Below, piece after piece: positions 38,401-50,400 of a stretch of 64,000 nt of DNA. The notes under the pieces were generated by a model, which was not told where the DNA came from, made no database searches, and saw nothing but the letters and a program-made list of their open reading frames with translations. A program made the translations under genes and the position numbers. The stretch spans positions 19,284,001 to 19,348,000 of the forward strand of contig NC_079879.1 in assembly GCF_029227915.1 (NCBI RefSeq), written 5' to 3'. The number at the start of each line of letters is the position of its first letter. Within the stretch, counting starts at the first letter, position 1. The stretch comes from Hydractinia symbiolongicarpus (taxonomy: Eukaryota > Cnidaria > Hydrozoa > Anthoathecata > Hydractiniidae).

Positions 38401-41400
38401 TATCCAGTTTTAATCTCCGAAGAAAACTGGCTGATTATGCGATAAACATTTTCACAAATAGCTAGCTAGCGATTTAAGAGATCTAATTTTAATTTTTTAA
38501 AAAGAATTACATAATTCTATTTCGAGTTCTTTATTAACAAAAGTAATTATTTATTGTTAACGCGAAAAACAAACGAGTGTTTTTGCTTCAGCGGAAATTG
38601 CAACAACCAAGAATTGGAACCAGATTAGAAAAACCATTAAAACAAAATTCGTATCAAACGGTATCCGTTACAATAAAAATCATTACCGCTCAAAACATTT
38701 TTGTATAGTTAACTATCCGTTTTATTTTTTTTTCCTTTTCCGGAAAAATCGGAATATTATCGAGCTGTTGTGACACAAGAGCGATGTTTTCATGCATGTT
38801 ACAATTATTATAAGAGTGTACTGAAGTCACGAATTCTACTGTTATGCACAGAGATTCTTTTTTTTGTCATGTCAGCTGTTCTAAACATCCTCAAGTTTCT
38901 CTCCTCCCAATACTATTTTTTAAAACAATGTTGCTAAATGTTGCCATATCCACATAAATTTGTTCTGTGCTTGTGAACATGTAAAGCGAAAGTATGTTTG
39001 ATATGAAGACGAAAACGATTGTTCGCTGATTGCAAGTGTAGCTTCCATTAGAAGGAGCTTCAAACACTTCGAAAAATACTTTTTTTTTTCTGAAATTCTG
39101 GATAACTTCAGTAATGCCTAATTTTTCCTGATCATGTGAGGAACTTGAAAGACCAGCCACTTGCGTTAATAGCAGGCTTGCATTAAAAGCAGATTGGTAG
39201 GTAATTCATTTACACCATCTTCCCTGTTGGCGGGCTTTAAAATGAGCTGCTAAAAAACTGTCGTGTTTTCATGTTCTTTCGATTCCGATTAAAATAACTT
39301 TTTTTTTTACATGTTTTTAGGTTATTTGGTTAGATTCGATATCTCAGTGTAAATTTGTGCTGCCGCAGCACGTTCTGTTTCCATAGTTTTTGTGGAAATA
39401 AACGGTTCGTGGAGCAGATTGTTCCATAATGCAGAAATTGCAGAGAGTTCAGCTAGCGCAATTTTGATGTTGGTTAGCTTACACCACAGTTAAAACATTT
39501 GAAGGTCATAAGTGATGTTGTTCGCCTATTTCGAGAAAAAAAGCCGAAAAACGCACAATTTTCTACCTATTATTGCCAGGGTTGTAGTTGAACCGCAGAG
39601 GAAATTCTTGGAGCCATAGGGCTTCTTGTTCTCCATTACTTTAGCATAGATCCGACTGTTTTTGAACGTTATGTTTTATCGTAAAACACTTGCTTTACTG
39701 TTTTTAAGTCGTAAACAGCAGGGAACGGACGAGTTTTAAGAGAGAGAAGAAAACAATATTCTCATTTTGTATTTTTTTTAAAAAAAATTATTGAGGGGAG
39801 GTGCAGTAATATAAAATTGATTTGTCTTAAATACGGTACAGTAAAAAAATGCCTTTCAAAAGTCATTTTTTAAATCAGAAGATAAAACAAAACAAAAAAG
39901 AAACGAAACTTTAAAGCGGAATATTTACTTTCTTTTTGTTTCCTTCAAAGTAAACAATTAGGATTTCTTGAAGGAGGAGTTTTCTAAAGGCTGAAATACA
40001 CGGTCAGTTTAAAATGATCATTTTAAAATGATCATTTAAACATGTTTGAAGTTTATCATTTTAAAATGATGAACTTCTGCATAGAAATTGCTAGACGGTG
40101 TTGTTTTACTATGACGCCATTAAGTTTTTTGAGTATATTTCAGTTATTCTGTATAAACAGAAGGAGTATAGACGATAGTAAACATTTTCAATTTTTTTCG
40201 AGTACAAATTTAATATATTACAAGAATAATTTTCAAGATGGGAACTAAAGCGCAGAAAACGGAATCAACTGAGAATTTTATAAGTGCATATTCGAACACT
40301 TCTTCCACACGCAATTCTCATAAAAGAGTATTATATACCCCAAGTTCTGTTCTTCTACCGAGCCATGGCTTCACCCAAGTAGATCTATTTCTTCTGCGTT
40401 TTTTTCTTTTTGAAAGAATGGCAATTATAACAACTGCTGCAGCACATTCGTCTTCAGAGTCCATAGTGTAAAGAACTTTTATTTACAAATTCTATCATTT
40501 TAAAATGACTCGTGTATTCAGGTGTTCCATCATTTTAAAATGACGAAAAACACCAGTCATTTTAAAATGATCATTTTAAACTGACCGTGTATTTCAGCCT
40601 TAAGATTATATATGCATAGAAGTTATGAGAAGTCTTAAGACTAGAAATAAAAAGAATTTTTAATATGCGCGTATGACTCCTAGCAATATATTCGCGTTTT
40701 TTTTACTTTTCAAGAAATGCATCATTTATTAAAGTTTTTTGTTTTAAGGCTGAGTTACACTTGTGTGATGTTACTAAAAATATTCAATTTTTCAAAAATT
40801 GTTTAGTGTATAATAGTTAATAATGCATAAGTGTAACTTGGCCTTTATACTAATTACTAAACTTCGTTTCTCAATTTGAAAGAAAAATCTTTTGTTACCA
40901 AGGCCAATATTATTTTACTAAAACATGAAATGAAAAAGAAATACTTTTTTCAAACTTTCAAATATAAATTCATAACATGTCTAACAGGAAATAGTAAGTA
41001 TTTTTTTTTAGAATTTTATCCGCACATGCCAAATATTTATTTGGAAAATCGAAAAAGCTACATTATATACAAATCAGAATAATGAATAAAAAAAACCTTT
41101 TTGTAAAGTCGCTCTCCTTTTAACAGCATCGTAAAAAGCACAAGTGTGTTTCTTAGCGCTCGCGCAATTTTCAAAGTTAGTAAGTTGATACTTGAATTTT
41201 TTATAAAATATCTTTTTAGGGTATTAAGGGTGATTTTCACATACATTTTTTCAACAAAATTTCAAAGGAAAATACGTCGTAAGTAACAAAGGTTTTATTT
41301 TTATGTGGAAGAAACATACCTTATTCCAGAAAATTAATGTGGAACAAAATTAACGCTAATTTTGTAAATTCGCGTTAATTAAATGCCCTTAATGAGGTGT

Positions 41401-44400
41401 AACGTGCATATCCTGGAAACTTTAGTTTACTTAATTTGAAATCTGTAAATGAAGCTTGAACTGGAGGGTTAAAGATAAATAAAATCAGGGAAATTGATCA
41501 TGATGCCCATTGTGTCCATCACATTTCTTCTCTTTTTGATTCGTGTTATTTTAATGCTTTTTGTTAGTCTTTTTTAACTGTAATTGCATTTCCCGCCAAC
41601 TTTAAATATTGGCCAATCAAATCACGACAAAAGTAACATTTCAGCGGATGTGGGTTTTAGCTAGTAAACAAACAATGTTCCTCCTTTTTATGAGAAGAAT
41701 CTTTTCAAGGAAATTATCAGTTCGCATTCCTTAGATTATTTAAAGTCAACGCCAGCTCGAACGCTACTTAAATTCGTTTATATTTGGAACTATTTTACTT
41801 GCTAAATTCTTCTCAAATCGTCATCTTTTAGGTCCCACTCGATTACATATATTCAACTCTCGCCCTATTATAAATTTAAATCTATTTAATTACTTTAGAA
41901 AAAAACATAACACAAATTTGTTGTTGCAATGGACAACATGAGTGTTTGCATTTCAACACCAATTTACGATTTCGCATAGAAACATCGCCGATTACAGAAC
42001 AACACATCGACTAGCAACTTGTTTTGAAGAGCTAAATATTTTATCAAGACTACGAAACACAGAATGAAATTAGTTGTTGTTATATTTCTCGCGCAGGTCA
42101 TGGGTTTTCAACCAATACATAATAGCACCAATTTTAATAAAACTGAATACAAAAACATAATGGCGTATTACAAAGAACCATGCAGTACTTCACACATTCC
42201 CAGCTTTCAAAACACTCAAAACGCGACATTTATCATCGGAGGTATGTTTCCCATTCACATAAACAACAAAGGCCGACTTATTTACAACACATTCGCCTTA
42301 AGTTGGGTTGAAGCATTTCAATTCGCTATACACGAGATCAACAATAGCACAAACTTGTTACCAGGATCAAAATTAGGATTTCAGATATTCGACAGTTGTA
42401 ACGTAATGTCGATAGCACTGGACGCCGCTTTACAGATGACACAAACTTTCGGGGGCGCAAATTCAAACTGGTCATGCACGTGTAACAGCCGAAAACAATC
42501 AATCATTGCTCTAGTGGGGGACGCTGCATCGTCAACGACGACAAAAATTGCGGCCACATTGTCAGCATCAATGACTACACAAATAAGTTACTCCGCAACG
42601 ACGACAGAGCTTAGCAACAAAATACTTTACCCTAACTTTTTACGAACGATTGCACCAGACAATCAACAAGTATCCCTTGTGGTCGATTTAATGCGACACT
42701 TTCGTTGGGACTATATCAACATTATAGCTTGCGATGACAGTTACGGTCTTGCTGGCTTCAACGAGCTTCTGAAACAGATGACTCGCTACAACATATGCGC
42801 TGCCAACAGCGACGTGTATGATATAAAAAACGACAACAAGTCCATATATACCAGCAAAGTTATTCGCAAATTAAAAAAGGAGAGAGAGGCCACAGTTATA
42901 GTGCTGTGGTGTCAAACACCTGAAGCAATAAAAGTTTTAAAGACCGCAGAAAGATTGAAGTTACATAACAGAACATGGATAGCTACAGAAACATATGGAG
43001 CTGCACTGGAGTTACTTGAGATTGATCAAAAAGTGGTAAGAGGCTTGTTAGGTGTCACGCCAATACAGCACGAATACCATCCGTTTATTGAACATTTAAA
43101 AAGCATTACTCCAAAAACCAATCACAAAAATCCGTGGTTAAAAGAATATTGGATGAAAAAGAAAAAGTGCACATATTTTAGTCCAGCCAATTATACATGT
43201 AGCGACAGGGAGACAAATTTAAGCGAGTTACCGACAAGTAAATCTATCAATGTTCTCAATTCTGTCTATGCTATAGCTCATGGCCTACACTCATATCTTT
43301 CAGAGGCAGGGCCTACTATAAATGATGAAATAGATCGAGAAGCATTATTACATCATATACAAAACGTTGACTTTTTAGGTAAACACAATCTCCCAGTTTC
43401 GTTTGATAAACACGGAAATCCTAGTATTACGTTCTACGCAATTTCAAACTTAAAATACAATAAAACTTCAAAGAAACTATTCCATCAAAAGATCGGCACT
43501 TGGAACTCGAGAAACCGATGCGTATTAGTAGAAAAGAATTTCATAGAGTTCGCTAATCATTCAGATAAAACACCGCTCTCTACATGCGCTGAAAATTGTA
43601 AACCCGGAGAGGAAGGTTTGGTTTTCGGTAACCGGCCATGTTGCTTAAAATGTGTTAAATGCCAGGCCGACCAAGTGCAACCTGAGTACGGAAAGAGATA
43701 TTGTATACGCTGCCAGCAAGGTACTTTACCGAATAGAAACCAAACAAAGTGCATTAAACCCATTATAACGTCATTCAAGCTCACTAGCACACGCGGAGTG
43801 GTGTTAATTGTATCCATGGTGACGGGTTATGTGATAATTCTTTTCAGTATAGGCGTATTTTACGTAAACCGAAACACACCTATAGTGCGAGCGTCAAACA
43901 AGAGTTTATCTATGCTTCAGTTAGCAAGCATGCTATGTATATTGTCGCTGCCTTTCTTATGTTTCCAACCACAACCTTCTGCACAACAGTGTCGCATTCG
44001 ATTGTATCATTTTGTATTCTTCTACACTGTAGCTATCTCGGTGACGTTCACCAAAGCTGATCGCTTGTTGCGTATATTCAAAGCTTCGAGAACAGGCATT
44101 TTAGCCAAAAGAAGTATTGTTAAAGGAAACACTGTACAATTTATAGCTGTAGCCGTTCTTACAATAATCGCTGTGTTTTTATGTACTGCGACATATCTTT
44201 CGGTTCAACCAACCATAATGGCGGCTACAACGTACACGGACCATGACGACATTCACATATTGTACTACTGCAGTGGACAATATCATCGTGTTTTAATCGT
44301 ACTGCTCTTTTATATCGCTATCATCGCCCTCATATGCGCTGTCTACGCTTTCAAAGCTCGTAAACTTCCCGAAACCCATAACGAAGCTCGATACACAAGC

Positions 44401-47400
44401 TTCGCCATGTTTACGTTTTTGTTAATTTGGATGATGTTTATCCCAATTTACTTTAGCACATCTTCAGAAGTGGATCGGCTCGTTATTTGGTGTGGTGTTT
44501 CGTTTACAGCCATCATGGTGATCTACTTCGCGATGTATTTTCCAAAGCTGGTCGTGATTTTGTTCAAACCGAAAAAAAATACGGCGGAGCTTTTTCGCCA
44601 AAAAATAAAAAACAGTGCGATATAAGTAAACAGTATGAAATTGTCTTTTTAGTGATAACTTTATTTGCCATAATTACATGGAAAAATACAACCCAACACA
44701 AATAATCACTCGTGTAGTATTAAAGAACCCCCTAAATTAGGCCCTGTTTCAGTCTGTCCAGTGATACCAATTCATGTCTAAGTTAAAAATAGGTGGGGCT
44801 TTCCACATAGGGAGCATTCAAGAAATAACTCTCCTTTCCTCCTTTACATTCTTTATTCTGGCTAAGTATTACGTCAGCACATTCCCTTCCTCTCCCAGAA
44901 TGAACGTATTATTAAATGCACTCTTACACTATAAAACTTGCAGTATTAGTAAAAAACAAGATAACTTGTATGTACTCTCATATTAAGAGATCTTAAATGT
45001 GAAGCAGGTTTGTAAATTCGTGATTTTAAGAAATTATTCTTGCGAAACTGAAGCAAATTAATTCAAGTAAAGGTACTTAGTGTATGTTTTCGTTGAGTTG
45101 AGAAAAAATTTTTTAAAAAAGAGGTGAGGTGACATCAAAAAACAACATTCAAACCTGCAGGCGTTTCCTTCTTTCTGAGTCAGATCGCCTTCGGAATTCT
45201 TCGTCATCCCTTTCCGATTGCTGCATAGTTTCATTGTATTTTCTTTTTTCTTCTTCTTTTCTTCGTTCACTTTCTTTTTGTTCATCCGCCCTGTAAAAAC
45301 GGTACAATGTTTATCTTTCAAAAAAACGTGTTATCAGGAAGTAAAACGGAAGTTCAGAATTCACAACACAGGGATAAAAAATTTTTATAAATAATAACAA
45401 ATACCTTTGCTCACTAACGCGTCTTTCTCTGGATTTGATCATTTCATCACGTGCAGCCGCTTCTCGTTTCTGCGAAACAAATATAAATCTCTCACTGATC
45501 TTAAGTTGCTTATTTTTTGTCAATATCTAAGATTTAAATTGCTTAATGGTTGCCTCATTTTCGTATTATTTATAAAAAGAGAAAGGAAGGCATATTTTTG
45601 GTAAGAAAGTCCGTGAAAATAAACTGTGCAACAACAAAGTTATTGTAGTTTCATTTTCTGTGAGTCACGTTTCCTTTGTTTCGGAAGCGTTTCTCTCTAT
45701 TTTGTCAACCAATAATTTTGTTGTTGCTTATATTATATTTGGACAGGACTGAAGATGGTTATAATTTTATAAATACAGTTTAATGGTTTCTAAACGAGTT
45801 GCTTTCAAAAAAATTGTAAAACTAAGCTTTATGTCGCAATGTGAAAGTATATCGTATAGGCTTTTCGTTTCCATTAAGGCTGGTTTCCTTCAGCGCCTAT
45901 ATCGATGTAGCGCAAAAAGCGCCGACTTATATTGCGCAACGCATGTGCAATGAACAGAAATAGCCGATGACTCGACGCAAAAAATGCCTTATCGCGCAGA
46001 TCAAAAAGTAATCCGTTCTTTGCAATAAAATTTCACGCGCCTTAGCTTTTTTGGTCAACCACATGGAGAAAAAAATTGAACAAAATTTGTTTGCATATAT
46101 AAAGGAAATGGATATCACAACAACAATAAGTCAACAAATATATTTAATAATGGCAGCAACAAAACTTTTAAGCAAACAAAAATATCAGAAACTAAAATCT
46201 TAAATTTAAGGATACAAACTTCAATTTCGCACTTTAATAAAAAGGATACCTTCTTTTCCTTTTTTTCTAATTAACCTCCCTTTCCAATGTCCCTTTATAC
46301 TTTGCTTTTTTCACCAATAGCAAATGTGTCGAGGTCAGCAGTTTTAAATTTTGCAGATGTTTTTCTGTTTGTTTCCTCCTTCCTGAGCGCTACACTTAAT
46401 CAATTTACCATTAATTGAAATTAAATTCATTGTTTCACGCTCGCAAAAATAGCTTGCACTTTTTGCGCTAAGGCGACAAAAGCGCTAAATGGAAGCCACC
46501 CTTAAGGAAAGTGATATCTTGCATAACCTTTATATCGGATAGCTTTCACTACGCGACGGTTTCGAAAGTAATACAACATGCACAACACGGGTAGGTATTG
46601 TAACAAAGGATTTTTTAATGAAAACAGCAAAAAGTCATACAACGACATGAAAGTTGTACTGAAAGTGTTGTCTCTTTTTCTTTAAAATGTCAAATTTGTT
46701 ATGCCTGACAAACAAAATGAGAATAACATTAATTTGCAGGGAAGCACAATTTGTTTGCACAATTTCCTGACTACGCATATATTAAAACGGTGTACAAACT
46801 CTCTGTTTTCATTATGCTACGAAAGCTATCCTACATCGCCTCTTTATATTTCTGTGACAAACTGTTGTTTGTTTGTTCAGCTTCCTTGCAAAAAATCACG
46901 TCGCACCGAGCCTGCTTAGGCGTTTCGAACCTTGTACTGCAAAAACACTTGAATTACAGTTAGGCTTTTACCTCCCGTTCAGCACGTTGTCTTGACTCAG
47001 CTATACGTTCATCATTAGCACGTCTCACTTCTTCCTCTTTTCTTTGTTTTTCTTCTTTCTGAAAATGAAATTTTGGTTTAGAGCGTTGATTTTTGCAGAC
47101 CCGCAGCATGTATTTCTTAAACCAACTGTTCCTTTGGTTTGTTTATGGCTTAAGGAGTCTATATAATACTTGTGCGTGAATGCACAATTTTCCAAACTTT
47201 TCCCTAATTTTACAGTAATACAAATAAAAAAGTTTTAAAATAAACTTCGAAAAACACCACAAGATCCTACTATTGCTTAACATGCATCAAAATTTTAGTA
47301 CAAAGAATGGTTTAGCCTAGTGAAATTGACATAAAAAAGACAATTTTTTGATGTGATTAGACTTATTCTTTATTATTTGCAGAGTAGTTTCCACTGCAAC

Positions 47401-50400
47401 AATACATTGTACACAATTGTATATACTTACACCACATCTTGTACAGATGCAACTACGTCGTACAATATATTATGGCTTTTGGCAAGTTTTTTAAAATTAG
47501 ATCAGTTTGAACTAATTTAAAAAAAATGTTACCATATACACACCTCTTTTTGAGCCCAAAACTTATCCTTTTGTTGAACATTAATATCCAAATCTGGTCT
47601 TTGCCTTTCATAGTTTGTTCCCTAAAAAGGTAAGAAACATAATTCAAGTATACTTATTACAAGGTTGGTTTTCTCTGACAAAGTTTTAGATTGTATTTTA
47701 TCTAATTTATCCTCATTTATTATTTTATTTACTTTTTGTTGTTGTGAATTTTAATTCTAGCCAAATACTAAGACTTACCAACTTCATGAAAATCAATTCA
47801 TGTGAAAATTTATTGCAAAAATTAGTTTTTGTGAAAAATTATTTGTTGAAAATATTAATTTCCATGCTATATCATAAAACAAAGAGTCTTACTATGTTTC
47901 CTTGAGGTATAAATGCTTTTGGTTTCTCTTTGTGAAATCCATAATTCGCACCAGACGAATTTTTTACTTTCTCGATGATAACATCTTCATCTACGTCATC
48001 ATCATTACGAGCATTTATCTGAACATGAACGCCCTTCAAACAAAATGGACAATTTTTAGAGTGCGCATATATAACTCTGAAATGACTACGTGCAACACAC
48101 AAACCAGAATGACGAAAATACACATGCATGACATGCTAAAAACAATACACTTATAAAGAGAATACAACTAACTGCCACCTCTCCAAAGCATGTTATATAA
48201 TACTCTCTGTATCAGCAAGGAAAATTAATCAATATTTGTGGCAAACTACAATGAAGAACAGAGCAGATAAAAGGGGGCACTTAAAGAATAACGGATAACA
48301 TTTCTCTTAAACTTGCAAAGTATATTTCGTTACACTCACCAACTATTATTTACCCAAAATCACCCAAAAATAGTAAAATGAGACTATGTTAAAATTCAAT
48401 TCTTCACATATGTCTAGTCGACTAAGGACATTCAATTACTTTTAATTGAACAAATACTTACCCTAAATAAGCCTGTGATATCTCTCAAATGGTTGGCGCA
48501 CTTTCCTTTGACAGTTGCAGGAACTCCTTCTCCTTGCTGAAAAAATATTTAGCATATTTATTGCATAATGCAGTCTAACAACCAATTTATTCTATGCTTA
48601 AACACCTGAAAAACATATTTAAAGCGTTTTTAATTCATCTTATAATTTATGTTGGCAGAAAAATTGCTGACATGCCACTTGTTCACATTGGCAAACTTGT
48701 ATTCAGCAGCAGTATTTTCGTTTTTTCTTTTCCTATTACGAGCTCACACACAATAGCAGCAGGTAATAAATTTAGAAAAAGTAACTTTTTATCATAAATC
48801 AGGAAGATTAATAAATGCAAATCAACAATTTATTCATTTATCTCATTTACCTTATCTTCCAAAGCACATGGCAAATAGCAAGGTGATAAAGATAAATCTA
48901 TTTTGATAAAAATGCTGTTTTTCATAAATAAATAGAAAAAGAAAAAAAACAATACCCAATTAATAAAAACAATTTTTGGAAGATTTGTATTAGGATCCGT
49001 GACCCTCACTCCTGCATATAAGATTTTTCCTCCACTCAAATCATCAACCATTTCCTCTATCCCATCCTCTATAAACAAAAACGAGAAAACATATAAGGCA
49101 TTAAAATGCTTGCCTTAAATACAATTTTGTAATTATAGAATTGGAGTTAATTTTAGTGTTCTTTGGAAATTTAGTAAAAAACACTATGCAAATTTTAATT
49201 GGTTTTTCATAGAGAAAAAGGTTATACATTTCTAATAAACTCTATGAACCTGATTTAAAAAAAAAATTAGAAAATAAGTGATGACTGCCCGTTATAATTC
49301 TCACGACACAATTTTATGCACATTAGCTGGGTCATTAATTAGTATTTATATACAATAATAATGGCCTTTTTTATCACAATTATACAATTATATCCATACA
49401 AAATTATTTATCTTTGCTAATGAAAGAAACTTTCTCTTGTTAAAGGAATTGTTTTTGTACAGAACCTGATTTTGATCTATACTGTTTTCTTGCTCAAAAT
49501 ACTCAATTGTCTACTGCATTGTGTTTTTCAAATTTGGCCTGGCAAATGTATCATGAAAATTAATGACAACAAATATGAGATATTTTAATTGTATATAATT
49601 AATATAACAAAATATATGCGGCAAGATTTTTGATCATTTAGTAAAAATGTAATAAGTATACCTCCTTGTCCCACAATCTTCAAATCTGTGTATTGACCAT
49701 CATATCCAAATATAACCCTAAAATAAACATAAAATATTGGTGGCACAATGTCTCTTCTTAGTAAAAATATATACTGTGTACAACTTATTTCATGGTTCAA
49801 ATGTTTTCCGACATCCTGTAACAAAGACTGCCTGCCGACATTTTTTTTTACAATACAACCATTAAAAATGGCCCTTGATAAGGAGTATGTATATTCATGC
49901 TAAGAGGTTTCCATCAACCTCAGCAGGAATATATGCTTCATTGTTTTTTATTATTATCGTTGTGTGTCATAAAAATAAGATTTCTATTCTTTAACACTGT
50001 TGTTTAAAAGGACCAATGCAGCCCTTAAAATTGCTGATTGCCGACGTAAAATGAGAAAATACCGTAGTTGTGTCGGCAAAAAAATGCCGACGTAATTTTG
50101 TTGTGAAATATTTAAAAACAATAACAACTCATTTTCAACATCAACGAAGAAAAAAATTAACAAAGAATTAATTTTTATTTTGGCAGACTTTAAAAAACAT
50201 GTGCTCATGTATATTTCTATCGTACCTGTTCACGTATTATAACCTGGTTTCTACTACCATTTTTTTTGAAAAACAAACTTTTCCAGGCTTTGCCATAAGC
50301 AAATAATCTCCCGAGCAATTAATTGCTCGCGTCAGAGTGTCTACGCGAGCAATTTTGCTCACCATATTTTTCGCTAAAGGGCATCTTTTTCAGGAGAGGC

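Noticed and set aside
40042-40471. Two overlapping small open frames between the receptors
   Set aside because: They lie wholly inside the 613-bp MITE and match no transposase.
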